Shown: positions 1 to 9,039, counted from the stretch's first letter. The stretch: 64,000 bases of DNA from Oligoflexia bacterium (GCA_015232355.1 JADFZW010000009.1:1-64000); one strand, 5' to 3'. Numbers and translations: made by a program. Notes: generated by a model from the letters alone, not told the origin.

Positions 1-122
1 TTTGAAATAGTTATTTAGAGACCTTAATGAGAGGTTTTATTAAATAGTTGAATAAACACTTTCACTGTTTATGGATCGCTTATCTTATGTTGATACTGCT
101 TATATTAGATGCGATTGCCCTT

Positions 123-156
123 TGCCACGCCACAAATGGGACTAAACGCACTAACC
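123..156. repeat. Left arm of a long inverted repeat
   Basis: A 34-base sequence that begins TGCCACGCCACAAATGGG. It recurs in inverted orientation at 2381-2421 with one substitution (T/C) and a 7-base tandem duplication (AAACGCA) in the right copy. The two arms bound a 2.2 kb segment holding an AAA ATPase gene and a palindromic element. No transposase is present between them. It may be a dispersed repeat or the trace of a rearrangement. Confidence 0.8.
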
Positions 157-244
157 TCTCTATTTTGATCGAATTATTAATATAAAAGAATTAATGTTAA
201 CCGTGGCACTTTTTCCTTTTTCCTTTTTTTCCATTTGCCAAATA

Positions 245-333
245 ATATCTGGCGACTTATAAATATTTATATATCGCCAGATATATGAATGGCAATAATG
301 TTTGGCGAGATATAATTTTTTATGAATCGCCAG
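245..333. promoter_or_regulatory. Tandem palindromic operator-like sites before the ATPase gene
   Basis: The perfect 11-base arms ATATCTGGCGA (245-255) and TCGCCAGATAT (274-284) are separated by 18 bases. A second copy with shorter arms, TGGCGA (303-308) and TCGCCA (327-332), has the same 18-base spacing. The two palindromes lie exactly 53 bases apart, about five helical turns, just before the likely start codon at 354. This looks like a dimer-binding operator pair, perhaps for self-regulation; the binding protein is unknown. Confidence 0.6.
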
Positions 334-353
334 TGATAGGGGTGAAAAAAATC

Positions 354-1805
354 ATGATAATAGGCAGAGAGGCAGAGGTAAAAATATTAGACACCATTTG
401 CAGGACATCACGTTCAGAGTTTGTTGCAGTTTATGGTCGACGTAGAATAGGAAAGACATTTCTCATCAGAAAATATTTTTCTAAGAAAAATGATTGTTTA
501 TATTTTGAAGCATCTGGGATCAAAGATGGAAATACAAAAAAACAATTAGAATTTTTCTCATCAGCACTATCCAGTTGCTTCTACAACAAAATTCCCATTA
601 AAATTCCTGCTACTTGGGAGGAAGCTTTTCTTTTATTAACCGATGAAATAGAGAAGATAAAAAAACGTAAAGTTGTAGTGTTTTTTGATGAATTACCATG
701 GATGTGTACTAGACGTTCTAGGTTGATTCAAACATTGGATTATTACTGGAATAACAAATGGGTTAAAATAAACAATTTAAAAATTATTGTCTGTGGTTCT
801 GCTGCTTCATGGATGCTCAATAATCTAATCAACGCTAAAGGTGGACTATATAATCGTTTGACTAGAGTTTTATCACTTAAACCATTTGATTTAAGAACGA
901 CAAAACAATTTTTAACGGCCCACAAGTGCAAATTTAATAATAAGCAAGTTGCAGATATTTATATGGTCACAGGTGGAATTCCTTTTTATCTTGATCAAAT
1001 ATCACCAGCACTTTCAGTAGTACAAAACATAAGTACACTCTGCTTTGAAGAAAATGGACTGTTGTTGGATGAATTCCCTCGTCTCTTTAAATCCCTTTTT
1101 GCTAATGCGACCATCAGCTTAAATATTGTAAAAATAATTGCATCAAAACGCTATGGGATTTCTCGTGAAGAATTACTAAAAAAATTAAAAGTAAAAACCG
1201 GAGGTTGGATAAATGATAAAATCGAGGAAGTAGAGGCAGCAGGATTTATTGTGGGTTTTATTCCCTATGGAAAGAAAAAAGATATCTATTATCGAGTGAT
1301 TGATGAATATACTTTGTTTTATTTGAAATGGATTGCACCCGATATAAAAAAAGGCCATGGTTTTTCCAAATCTCATTGGTATAATTTAGTAAAGAATCCG
1401 AGCTATGCTAGTTGGTTAGGAATGGCATTTGAAAATTTATGCCTAAAACACCAAGAACAGATCATGGCAGCTCTAAAATTGCAAAATATTGATTGCCGAG
1501 TCAGTAGTTGGCGTTCAGTGGGTGTGGAGAAGGATGGTGCTCAGATTGATCTACTTTTCGATCGTGGTGATGATGCCGTAACAATTTGTGAAATAAAATA
1601 TGTTAGTAGTAGTGAAAAATTTAAAATTGATAAAAGTTATGCTAAAAATTTAGAAAACAAGATAGAGATTTTTAAAACAGTCACGCTTACTAAAAAACAA
1701 ATTTATTTAGCAATGATAACTAGTTTTGGAATTGCACATAATCTTTACTCCGAAGATCTAATTCAAAATGAAGTAGTTTTAGATGACTTATATCGGTGTG
1801 TTTGA
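354..1805 (+). CDS. AAA ATPase with C-terminal nuclease-like fold (ATPase_2/DUF234 type)
   Basis: A predicted P-loop ATPase of the archaeal-type ATPase_2 family with a DUF234-like C-terminus; cellular role unknown. It starts with the family-typical IIGREAEV, has a Walker A loop GRRRIGKT and a Walker B FFDELPW, then a winged-helix-like middle. Near the C-terminus AQIDLLFDRGDD followed by CEIKY fits a PD-(D/E)XK nuclease core. An in-frame ATG at 285 would add 23 residues and run through the second palindrome. I prefer 354 because GATAGGGG lies just upstream and the family homology begins here. GTG at 342 is another option. The gene stands alone between the arms of an inverted repeat. Relatives are often found singly in variable regions; nuclease activity is not shown by the sequence alone. 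Confidence 0.8.
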   Translation: MIIGREAEVKILDTICRTSRSEFVAVYGRRRIGKTFLIRKYFSKKNDCLYFEASGIKDGNTKKQLEFFSSALSSCFYNKIPIKIPATWEEAFLLLTDEIEKIKKRKVVVFFDELPWMCTRRSRLIQTLDYYWNNKWVKINNLKIIVCGSAASWMLNNLINAKGGLYNRLTRVLSLKPFDLRTTKQFLTAHKCKFNNKQVADIYMVTGGIPFYLDQISPALSVVQNISTLCFEENGLLLDEFPRLFKSLFANATISLNIVKIIASKRYGISREELLKKLKVKTGGWINDKIEEVEAAGFIVGFIPYGKKKDIYYRVIDEYTLFYLKWIAPDIKKGHGFSKSHWYNLVKNPSYASWLGMAFENLCLKHQEQIMAALKLQNIDCRVSSWRSVGVEKDGAQIDLLFDRGDDAVTICEIKYVSSSEKFKIDKSYAKNLENKIEIFKTVTLTKKQIYLAMITSFGIAHNLYSEDLIQNEVVLDDLYRCV

Positions 1806-2096
1806 GACAAATTCTAACTTGAACTACCAGCGCGTTCCTTGAAACCTACCACAACACTCGCTCATCACACATTTCTCTTAGACCTTTTTTGTTTTTATTA
1901 GAAAAGAGTAGCTCAAAAAAACCTTTGCTTTTTTCCTTTAACTTACGATTAGTGTATTTATTGTAGTCGTAGGTCGAGGTCGTAGGAGGTCGTAGAGGTC
2001 GTAGTGCCACTCTCCGAATGGTAGCAACAACATGTTAGCTGCCATATAGCTACCAAGTGGAAAGTGGCACCACCAGCACCACCATTGGGGGTTTTT
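1806..2096. other. Repeat-rich intergenic stretch
   Basis: Non-coding as far as I can see. It holds imperfect tandem copies of GGTCGTAG at about 1963-2003, followed directly by the palindromic element at 2004-2070. No convincing promoter or open frame is visible in 1806-1960. Confidence 0.55.
2004..2070. repeat. Palindromic dispersed element
   Basis: The outer arms GTGCCACTCTCC (2004-2015) and GGAAAGTGGCAC (2059-2070) pair with one mismatch. The inner arms GGTAGC (2020-2025) and GCTACC (2049-2054) pair perfectly, so the whole could fold as a hairpin of about 67 bases. The half from about 2004 to 2040, read on the minus strand, is closely repeated at 58623-58659. This is the structure expected of a REP/MITE-like element. 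Confidence 0.7.
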
Positions 2097-2216
2097 ATGA
2101 AACATAACAAAGACGGTTGGATCGGGTGTTCTAAAACCATGATTGAATCTCTAAAAAATTATGCCAAGAAAAAAGGTATTCCAGTTATAGAGATTTTGGA
2201 AGCAGTAGAGAATTGA
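2097..2216 (+). CDS. Small ORF, 39 residues, possible gene remnant
   Basis: A short frame starting MKHNKDGWIGCSKTM and ending EILEAVEN, with a GGGGG tract five bases before the ATG that could serve as a ribosome binding site. It has the amphipathic, lysine-rich look of a genuine protein end and uses ordinary codons. The frame remains open upstream to about 2025, through the palindromic element, so it could equally be the surviving 3' end of a gene broken by the repeat. I do not recognise the family. The next gene, on the other strand, ends 166 bases downstream. Confidence 0.35.
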   Translation: MKHNKDGWIGCSKTMIESLKNYAKKKGIPVIEILEAVEN

Positions 2217-2380
2217 ATTCAGATTATTTATTTTTACATATGTTGATTACTTCAGTCGTTTTGAAGAATCCAATCACCGCCTATTCATAAAAGTTGCCAG
2301 AAAAATATTCAACATAAATTACAAAGTATTTTTAAAATAAACTTTGCCATTCATCTACTATCATTTTAGATATCATTGCT

Positions 2381-2421
2381 GGTTAGTGCGTTTTGCGTTT
2401 AGTCCCGTTTGTGGCGTGGCA
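2381..2421. repeat. Right arm of the long inverted repeat, inside a gene end
   Basis: The inverted counterpart of 123-156, with GCGTTTTGCGTTT containing a 7-base duplication absent from the left arm. It supplies the stop codon and last 12 codons (starting CHATNGTKR) of the leftward polysaccharide gene, so that protein ends in repeat-derived sequence. Confidence 0.8.
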
Positions 2422-4446
2422 CTCAATATGCTCAATATGCTTTGTAATTACTTCAGGGGAGTAATAAGTTTTGCTTCTTAAAACATCCTTCCATGAATTG
2501 TCATGAAGATCTTTCACTGTTCGAATGGTGATAGGCGGATTTAAAAACAACTCTCTTTTTAAGAATGGAAAATCAAAATACTTAATCAATACATCCCAAA
2601 ACCACACTGAAGGATTTGGAGGAATAAAATCAATTATTAATTTAAAACGATGGTGTGGTAAGCGTAGTATTTGCTCTGCTATTTTTTTATATGGGAAATA
2701 AGCACGGAGTTTAAATCCACCCTTTAACATTGCTCGACTAAGTCCCACCTCTGATTTATTGATGATCAATTGTTTATCTTGATAAAATTTTATATTATTC
2801 CAAAATTTGCTCCAGCACTTACTTTTAATTACTCGATCACTGAAGAGCAAAAAATAACTTTGCAAATGATATTTGCGTTCACTACTATCAGTTAATCCAA
2901 AAAGATCAACCTCCTTCGATTCAAGCTTGGCCCGCATTTCAGAGATCATTGAAGACATGTCGAAGAGTGGCCCATAGACACTATCATTGGCGAGTAAAAT
3001 ATATTGGCACTTATTTTTTAAGTATTGGCCATATCTCGTCTCTAAAAGATGAAGAGCGCTTTTCCAGGAACCAAAATCGATGCCGATATTTTTTCGAAGG
3101 ATTATGTGAGCACAGTAGGGACGAATTTTATCAATCTCAGAATCGGCTGCCGATGTTGACATTGTAGTGGAGAAAATTATGGCGAAATCTAGCTTCTGAA
3201 GCGCCTTTAAGTGTCTAACGACATAATCATCTATCTGGGCATTGGGATCAAAATGAGCGTACAAGCAAACAGAGGAAGTTTTACTATCTTCAAGAGAGGA
3301 ATTACCATCGTAAATTTTGCTAATAAAGTTTGGTCGAAATTTTTGGTAATTTAAGCGATTATAAATTGTCTTAAAAATATTTAAGCGCAGTTTAAATTCA
3401 CTGTAATAAAAAATTACTTTAGTAAGGATAACTACCAACATTTTTTTATTATTATTAAAAAATTTGCTTGCAAAAAATTTGTTTAAAATTTTCCTGGTAA
3501 TCTTCCATAACTTACTATGAAAGTAATATTTTAACACTCTGGTGTCTTGATAATGATCTTTGTATGTCAAGAGATCGCTTAAGGTGTAAGTGGTGGGGAG
3601 GAGATAGTTTTTTAAATAATTATTTTCCTCGTTTATTACTACACTCTTTTGAAAATTATTTTCGACCTTTATACACTCGTTATAGAAGAGACCATCGATA
3701 TTAAAGTGTTGTAAAACTTCTTCAATGGAAATAAATTTATCTATATTGTAGATATTATATTTTTTAAAAAAGCAGGAATGGATTGCTCGCACGAATATAA
3801 AATCTAGAGGTAAATATGCTTCAAAAAACCATTCGTAATCAATAAGATAATATTGATCATTTTGTTGATCGTTTTTGACGACAATAATATTATCAAAAAC
3901 CGGATCTAAAAATGTTCCCTTTAAAATTGGCATCCCTAATTTATAAAAATTATCTAGATTAACATTTTCAAATAAAAATGAATCCTTCTCCCAAAAATTC
4001 TCACGAACACCTTTTGGGCAGGAGGTGGTGATTTTTTCAAATCCTGTCGATAAAATGGAGTAGTACTTATGTAATAATGATAGAAAAAGTTTTTTATCTT
4101 TATTTGAAAAAGCATTGAAGAGTAAACTATTAAATGAAGTACCTTCAATATACTCAAATGAGATTGATGACTTATCAGATGTCTTATCAAAAGAAATCAA
4201 TCGTGGAAGCATCAATCCTTGTCCCTGCTGTTGATCAAGACTTTGTTTTAAAAATTGAAATGTCTGATGAATTTTATCAATATGTTTTTCGGCAGCATGC
4301 GAGAGCGCGCGTTTTTCAACAATTTTATCTCTGCGATTTATATTAAAAGAATTTGGACGTTCATAGATTAGCGTTTGAGTTTGATAACTCTCTTTTCGAA
4401 ATCTGTTATATTTACTATAAAACATTTTCATATGCTGGCCACGCAA
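2383..4446 (-). CDS. Kinase-like domain fused to RgpF-type polysaccharide glycosyltransferase
   Basis: A 687-residue cytoplasmic protein with two parts. Residues about 30-330 resemble the kinase-like domain of polysaccharide chain-capping proteins such as WbdD: FLDPVFDN at 179-186 fits the catalytic loop and LIDYEW at 201-206 the metal-binding segment. Residues about 392-630 match the rhamnan synthesis protein F (RgpF) domain, with LYAHFD, KNIGIDFGSW and LLANDSVYGP. It starts 19 bases inside the end of the methyltransferase gene, so methyltransferase and kinase are translationally coupled in the same order as the two domains of WbdD. The probable role is extension or capping of the O-chain before Wzm/Wzt export; rhamnose genes next door suit an RgpF enzyme. 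The C-terminal 12 residues come from a dispersed repeat. An alternative start is ATG 4431. Confidence 0.75.
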   Translation of the reverse strand: MRGQHMKMFYSKYNRFRKESYQTQTLIYERPNSFNINRRDKIVEKRALSHAAEKHIDKIHQTFQFLKQSLDQQQGQGLMLPRLISFDKTSDKSSISFEYIEGTSFNSLLFNAFSNKDKKLFLSLLHKYYSILSTGFEKITTSCPKGVRENFWEKDSFLFENVNLDNFYKLGMPILKGTFLDPVFDNIIVVKNDQQNDQYYLIDYEWFFEAYLPLDFIFVRAIHSCFFKKYNIYNIDKFISIEEVLQHFNIDGLFYNECIKVENNFQKSVVINEENNYLKNYLLPTTYTLSDLLTYKDHYQDTRVLKYYFHSKLWKITRKILNKFFASKFFNNNKKMLVVILTKVIFYYSEFKLRLNIFKTIYNRLNYQKFRPNFISKIYDGNSSLEDSKTSSVCLYAHFDPNAQIDDYVVRHLKALQKLDFAIIFSTTMSTSAADSEIDKIRPYCAHIILRKNIGIDFGSWKSALHLLETRYGQYLKNKCQYILLANDSVYGPLFDMSSMISEMRAKLESKEVDLFGLTDSSERKYHLQSYFLLFSDRVIKSKCWSKFWNNIKFYQDKQLIINKSEVGLSRAMLKGGFKLRAYFPYKKIAEQILRLPHHRFKLIIDFIPPNPSVWFWDVLIKYFDFPFLKRELFLNPPITIRTVKDLHDNSWKDVLRSKTYYSPEVITKHIEHIECHATNGTKRKTH

Positions 4447-5390
4447 AGAAATGAGTTAGAAAAAAAATCAAATTGATCATTTTTAATAATATTTAAATAA
4501 GCATGAGGAATAGAAAAAACTTCAAGCATCTCTCCAGTATAATTGGGAGGAGAACCAAGTAAAGTATCTACCGATGGTTTTAATTCTTCACTATATACTT
4601 CAATGGGAAATTTATAATCTGGATATGGGTAATAAAATTGTAAATTACTAAATCCGTTAGATAGGAGCAAATTTTTTAATTCGACCAGACCAAATGTTTC
4701 AACTTCTGCGCCATCATCTTGGCCATGTTGATGTCGGTATCCTTCGATACTATCAAAATAGCGTCCTGTATGGTCTTCCCTATGACCGGCCCAATATTTA
4801 AGGCCAAATTTATTTTCGATAGCAATAATTAGTTTTCCATTATCGTGCAAGAATTTTTTTATAAGGTTAAAAAAATGTTCATAACCATTCGAATCAGAAT
4901 GTGAATTAGGAGAAAACTTTTTTGCATATTCTAAAACTCCAATTAAAGTAACAAAATCAAACTTTTCACAGATTTCAATTTTATCGATGTTGCCAACAAT
5001 AATTTCAAAATTTAAATCTTTTATATGTTGTTTATGTCGATGGTAATTTATGAGTGATCTCTTATAAGATAAATCAATGGCCACAACTCTCTTTAAGCGC
5101 TCTAAAAAAAATCCCGTGAGTGCTCCACAACCGGCACCAATTTCTAAAAGTGTTTGATCTTTAGAAAATGGAAACCATCGAAGCAGATCCGCTCGCTGTG
5201 GGGAAAAGTGATATAGAACTGAAAAGCGATTATCATTTCTTAAGATCTCTTGAGGATCATTATCAACAGTATCAGAAGTGACCATTTTTAACAATTCATC
5301 TTCTATAGCTCCTTCGCTATAGAGATCACTTCCGGAGTAATATTTAGTATTAATATTAATATTAGTATTAGCTTCAATCTGCATGTTCAA
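4428..5390 (-). CDS. SAM-dependent methyltransferase of the O-polysaccharide locus
   Basis: A class I methyltransferase of 320 residues. Motif I is EIGAGCG (83-89), followed by VVAIDLS, and FDFVTLIGVLEYA is the later acidic/aromatic motif. Members of this kind sit in ABC-exported O-antigen loci and methylate the non-reducing sugar that marks chain termination. The neighbours support this: Wzt ends 2 bases upstream, and the downstream gene, which overlaps by 19 bases, begins with a kinase-like domain. The N-terminus carries an Asn/Ile repeat from an ATTAAT-type tandem repeat (5339-5370). The substrate cannot be read from sequence. Confidence 0.75.
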   Translation of the reverse strand: MNMQIEANTNININTKYYSGSDLYSEGAIEDELLKMVTSDTVDNDPQEILRNDNRFSVLYHFSPQRADLLRWFPFSKDQTLLEIGAGCGALTGFFLERLKRVVAIDLSYKRSLINYHRHKQHIKDLNFEIIVGNIDKIEICEKFDFVTLIGVLEYAKKFSPNSHSDSNGYEHFFNLIKKFLHDNGKLIIAIENKFGLKYWAGHREDHTGRYFDSIEGYRHQHGQDDGAEVETFGLVELKNLLLSNGFSNLQFYYPYPDYKFPIEVYSEELKPSVDTLLGSPPNYTGEMLEVFSIPHAYLNIIKNDQFDFFSNSFLCVASI

Positions 5391-5392
5391 TC

Positions 5393-6700
5393 CTAATCAA
5401 TCCTAATCTCACTTCCTAAATCAAAAAAACCCACAAATTGTTTTATTGAGATTACTTCAAATAACAAGACATCATACAAACGATGATAAACTACCAGTTC
5501 CCCACCTTGAATAGCAGTAATTCCTAGCGAGAGTGCATAGGAGCCGCTCTTGAAATTGGCCCTTTGTTTGAACTCTATCACCTTTGTTGTTTCTCCTTTA
5601 CAACTTTGTAGAGGACATTTTTCATAGAGGGTATTGGTGCCGGCCACCTCTAATCCTTTTAAATCTTTTATGGTGAAGGCGACTATTGGCCCAAAGGAAA
5701 AATGAAATTTAAATTTTACTCTTAACCGGATAGTAAAAAATTCTCCATTCATCAACTCATGAGTTGGCCGTTCTTCCTTGTCGAAAATTCCAAAATCAAC
5801 AATCTCAATTTCTTTATTACCGTACTCTAGAAATTGAGCATTTATTTTAAATTTTTCCTTCCAGTTAGAAATAAAAGTATAATCATCATAGCTATGAGGA
5901 GTAACCTTTGTAGCTGTAGCTGTAGCTGCAGCTGCAGCTGCAGCTACAGCAATTCTTGTTTCCTTATTTCCACTGAGCACTTGCTTATATCCATCCACTG
6001 CATCCTTGGGAGTTCCATCAACAACAACCTCTCCCTCGTTTAGTAGAATTGCTCGATCACAATACTCTATTACTTGATCAAGTGAGTGAGTTACAAAAAT
6101 AATAGTTTTGCCAGCACGTTTGTGTTTATTAAATCTTTCAAAGCATTTGTATTGAAATGCCACGTCTCCTACTGCCAATGCTTCATCTACAATTAAAATA
6201 TCTGGATCTGAATTTATTGATAATGAAAATGCTAAACGAATAAACATTCCGCTAGAATATCTTTTCACTGGCTGATGGATAAAATCGCCAATATCTGCAA
6301 ACAAAATTATATCCGAGATCTTTTCCTTAATCTCTTTCTTAGTCATGCCTGCAATGTGACCATTGAAAAATATATTTTCTATTCCAGTTAGCTCTGGATT
6401 AAGACCAGCACCCAATTCTAGCAATGCTGAAATTGATCCTTTAGTTATAACATTTCCTTGGGTAGGAGTGATAATTCCAGTAATAATTTTTAAAAGAGTT
6501 GATTTTCCTGAACCATTTTTTCCAATGATTCCTACCGTTTCTCCTCTATCAATTTTTACATTAACTCCTTTTAGCGCCCAAAACTCCTGATAATTTTTCT
6601 TCATCCCTAATGAGAGATAGTGAGCGATCCTCTCTTTATGAGAATTAAAAAGTTTATACCTTTTCTTTAAATTATTTATTTCTACACTTCCAAGCATCAC
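5393..6700 (-). CDS. wzt: O-polysaccharide ABC exporter ATPase (Wzt type)
   Basis: The nucleotide-binding subunit of a polysaccharide ABC exporter. Walker A is GKNGSGKS (60-67), the signature YSSGM (148-152), Walker B LIVDEALAVGD and the switch FVTHS. The extra C-terminal part (about 270-435) is the beta-sandwich carbohydrate-binding domain seen in Wzt proteins that recognise a capped O-chain, matching the methyltransferase and kinase genes downstream. The linker between the two holds an Ala/Thr run (about 251-264) encoded by six copies of a TAGCTG/CAGCTG hexamer (5911-5950). Its start overlaps the wzm stop by 4 bases. Confidence 0.9.
   Translation of the reverse strand: MMLGSVEINNLKKRYKLFNSHKERIAHYLSLGMKKNYQEFWALKGVNVKIDRGETVGIIGKNGSGKSTLLKIITGIITPTQGNVITKGSISALLELGAGLNPELTGIENIFFNGHIAGMTKKEIKEKISDIILFADIGDFIHQPVKRYSSGMFIRLAFSLSINSDPDILIVDEALAVGDVAFQYKCFERFNKHKRAGKTIIFVTHSLDQVIEYCDRAILLNEGEVVVDGTPKDAVDGYKQVLSGNKETRIAVAAAAAAATATATKVTPHSYDDYTFISNWKEKFKINAQFLEYGNKEIEIVDFGIFDKEERPTHELMNGEFFTIRLRVKFKFHFSFGPIVAFTIKDLKGLEVAGTNTLYEKCPLQSCKGETTKVIEFKQRANFKSGSYALSLGITAIQGGELVVYHRLYDVLLFEVISIKQFVGFFDLGSEIRID
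5911..5950. repeat. In-frame hexamer repeat in wzt
   Basis: Six tandem hexamers (three TAGCTG followed by three CAGCTG or near copies) encode the Ala/Thr linker between the ATPase and sugar-binding domains of Wzt. The same hexamer family is repeated inside a GT9 gene at 46453-46482. Confidence 0.85.
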
Positions 6701-7509
6701 AAAACATCCGCAAAGTATGGGCGTACTCGTTTAAACAAATAAAGTCCCACAAAAAGTAAACTTAAAGTAAAAATCCAAAAAAAGATTGTGTGAGGTAAAT
6801 CCTCCCAAAACCATTTTCCATAGAGAAGCGATTCTCTTTGTCCATTAACAATGTAATAAATTGGATTAAATTTTAAAATAGTTTGAATGGTTTGATAATT
6901 CTTCGGCAATATCTCTATCTTCCACAAAATGGGAGTGGCCCAAAAGAGAAATTGCAAAACCATATTTATCATATTTCCAGTATCCCGAATGAAAACATTG
7001 ATGGCCGCCAATGGCCAGGCCAAAGCAATTAACAAAATTGTCTCTGCAAAGACGTAATAACCACTTTGCAAACCAAATAAAATCATTCGTGGCCAATTAA
7101 TTTCATGGTTTTGAAGATTGCAGTAGATTAATATTGCAAAGACTACCAGTAAAAGTGAGAGATGTATAATCAGCGCTGTTAAAACTCGAATCACTGGCAA
7201 AAGAATTATTTCAAAGACAACTTTTTTTACTAAGAAACCGTACTCATAAATGGAGTGTGTTGCATTGATTAGCGCATCTGAAAAATAAAACCATGGAGCT
7301 ATACCAACGATAAGCCATATTGCAAAAGGCACACTATCAACAGGAGGAGATTTGAATCCCACCTGAAAAATTAATAAAAAAATTAAAATGGTAATTAATG
7401 GATTTAAAAATGCCCATATCACACCGAGATATGATCCTAAATATTTCTTTCTAAAATCACTTTTTATTAAATCTACTAAAATTTGTAATCTTTTCACTTC
7501 CATATCCAT
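6697..7509 (-). CDS. wzm: O-polysaccharide ABC exporter permease (Wzm type)
   Basis: A 270-residue ABC-2 type membrane protein with about six hydrophobic segments and the cytoplasmic N-terminal start typical of Wzm (DLIKSDFRKKYLGSYLGV, then WAFLNPL). It pairs with the downstream ATPase to flip undecaprenyl-linked O-polysaccharide across the inner membrane. It is the first gene of the leftward operon and faces rfbA across a 95-base divergent spacer. An internal ATG two codons on (MDMEV) is an alternative start. Confidence 0.9.
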   Translation of the reverse strand: MDMEVKRLQILVDLIKSDFRKKYLGSYLGVIWAFLNPLITILIFLLIFQVGFKSPPVDSVPFAIWLIVGIAPWFYFSDALINATHSIYEYGFLVKKVVFEIILLPVIRVLTALIIHLSLLLVVFAILIYCNLQNHEINWPRMILFGLQSGYYVFAETILLIALAWPLAAINVFIRDTGNMINMVLQFLFWATPILWKIEILPKNYQTIQTILKFNPIYYIVNGQRESLLYGKWFWEDLPHTIFFWIFTLSLLFVGLYLFKRVRPYFADVL

Positions 7510-7604
7510 GCGCCCTTTGGCAGTATTAAAAAAACAGTAAACTAGATTAATTAGTTAATAAATAAAAATAGCGACCAGAAATAGAAGAGGAGGAAAATAA
7601 TCTT
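7510..7604. promoter_or_regulatory. Divergent promoter region between wzm and rfbA
   Basis: A 95-base AT-rich spacer between two head-to-head polysaccharide operons. It must hold both promoters. A clear AGAGGAGG ribosome binding site precedes the rfbA ATG. I could not fix -35/-10 boxes with confidence. Confidence 0.45.
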
Positions 7605-8492
7605 ATGATGAAAGGAATCATTTTAGCAGGCGGAAGTGGCACACGTCTCTATCCAGCAACTACTTCCATTTCAAAGCAATTGCTTCCAGTTTTTGATAAA
7701 CCAATGATCTATCACCCACTCTCCACTCTAATGCTTGCAGGAATAAGAGAGATCTTAATAATTACTACACCTCAAGATCAATCACTCTTTAAAACTTTAC
7801 TCGGAGATGGCCACCAAATTGGATTAAATCTTCATTATGAAATTCAGCCACACCCAGGAGGATTGGCCCAAGCATTTATTATAGGTGAAAAATTTATTGC
7901 TGATGATAATGTGTGTTTGATATTAGGTGACAACATTTTTTACGGACACGGTCTTGTAAATATGTTGGAGCGTTCTGCAAAAATTCAAAAGGGTGCAACA
8001 GTATTTGGTTATTATGTTAATGATCCTGAAAGGTACGGAGTTGCTGAAATCGATAACAACTCAAAGGTTATTAGCATTGAGGAAAAACCAAAATATCCAA
8101 GATCAAATTATGCTGTCACTGGTCTCTATTTTTATGATAACCAAGTTGTAAATATCTCCAAAGATCTAATTCCTTCTGATCGTGGTGAATTAGAAATCAC
8201 CTCTGTAAATCAAGCATATCTTAAAATGGGAATGCTTAATCTAGAAATTTTAGGTCGTGGTTCTGCTTGGCTTGATACTGGAACACATGAGAGTTTGCTT
8301 GAGGCATCTAATTTTGTGGCCACTATTGAACACCGGCAAGGACTAAAGATTGCATGCTTAGAGGAGATAGCTTACAACAAAGGATATATTACAGCAGAAG
8401 AGGTACGAAAATTGGCAGCACCAATCGCTAAAAATCAATATGGAAAATATTTGATTCAAATGCTAGAGAGGGATGATACTCATGCCATTTAA
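7605..8492 (+). CDS. rfbA: Glucose-1-phosphate thymidylyltransferase
   Basis: Makes dTDP-glucose from glucose-1-phosphate and dTTP, the first step to dTDP-L-rhamnose. The N-terminal nucleotide-binding motif [11 protein letters not shown], then [16 protein letters not shown] and LGDNIFYG, are diagnostic of RmlA; the length (295) is normal. A strong AGGAGG lies upstream. It is first in the rightward rfbA-rfbC-rfbD-rfbB run and overlaps rfbC. Confidence 0.97.
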   Translation: MMKGIILAGGSGTRLYPATTSISKQLLPVFDKPMIYHPLSTLMLAGIREILIITTPQDQSLFKTLLGDGHQIGLNLHYEIQPHPGGLAQAFIIGEKFIADDNVCLILGDNIFYGHGLVNMLERSAKIQKGATVFGYYVNDPERYGVAEIDNNSKVISIEEKPKYPRSNYAVTGLYFYDNQVVNISKDLIPSDRGELEITSVNQAYLKMGMLNLEILGRGSAWLDTGTHESLLEASNFVATIEHRQGLKIACLEEIAYNKGYITAEEVRKLAAPIAKNQYGKYLIQMLERDDTHAI

Positions 8493-9027
8493 AAAAACTC
8501 CTATCGAAGGATTATTTACCTATGAACATAAAATCCATGGTGATAGTAGAGGATATTTTTTTGAAAGCTATCATCAAATGGACTTCAAGAGAGAACTTGG
8601 TCTCGATATAAACTTCGTGCAAGACAATCAATCCTATTCTAAATATGGCACACTCAGAGGATTACATTTCCAGAGAGGAGAACATGCTCAAGCAAAATTT
8701 GTTAGAGTTTTAAAGGGCAAAGTTTTAGATGTTGCTGTTGATTTAAGAGAGGATTCCAAAACATTTGGGAAACATTTCTCTGTTGAATTATCTTGCGATA
8801 ATAAACTTTCATTTTTTATTCCTAGAGGTTTTGCTCATGGATTTATCGTTCTAAGTGAAGAGGCGGAATTTTTATATAAATGTGATAATTTTTATTGTAA
8901 GCAGAGTGAAGATGGAATTATTTATAACGACTCTGAACTTAATATTGATTGGATCTTACCAACCAAAGATCTAATTGTTTCAGAGAAGGATTTATTATTA
9001 CCAGCGTTTAATCGACATAAAAGATAA
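8482..9027 (+). CDS. rfbC: dTDP-4-dehydrorhamnose 3,5-epimerase
   Basis: Epimerises dTDP-4-dehydro-6-deoxyglucose at C3 and C5. It is a cupin of about 181 residues with GTLRGLHFQ carrying the catalytic His, the conserved Lys in HAQAKFVRV, and [10 protein letters not shown] chose ATG 8482 over ATG 8473 because the GAGAGG site is correctly spaced only for the former. It overlaps rfbA by 11 bases, so the two are probably translated together. Confidence 0.95.
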   Translation: MPFKKTPIEGLFTYEHKIHGDSRGYFFESYHQMDFKRELGLDINFVQDNQSYSKYGTLRGLHFQRGEHAQAKFVRVLKGKVLDVAVDLREDSKTFGKHFSVELSCDNKLSFFIPRGFAHGFIVLSEEAEFLYKCDNFYCKQSEDGIIYNDSELNIDWILPTKDLIVSEKDLLLPAFNRHKR

Positions 9028-9039
9028 TTGAGAGAAGCT

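Noticed and set aside
87..180. Small rightward frame ending in the left repeat arm
   Set aside because: Only about 30 codons, no ribosome site; its end resembles the RgpF tail solely because both read the same repeat.
285..353. Longer N-terminus for the first ATPase from ATG 285
   Set aside because: The added codons lie within the palindrome pair and resemble no ATPase N-terminus; ATG 354 starts the family homology.
5834..6043. Rightward frame rich in Ser-Cys repeats opposite wzt
   Set aside because: It is the reverse reading of the wzt hexamer array; wzt has clear domains and start.
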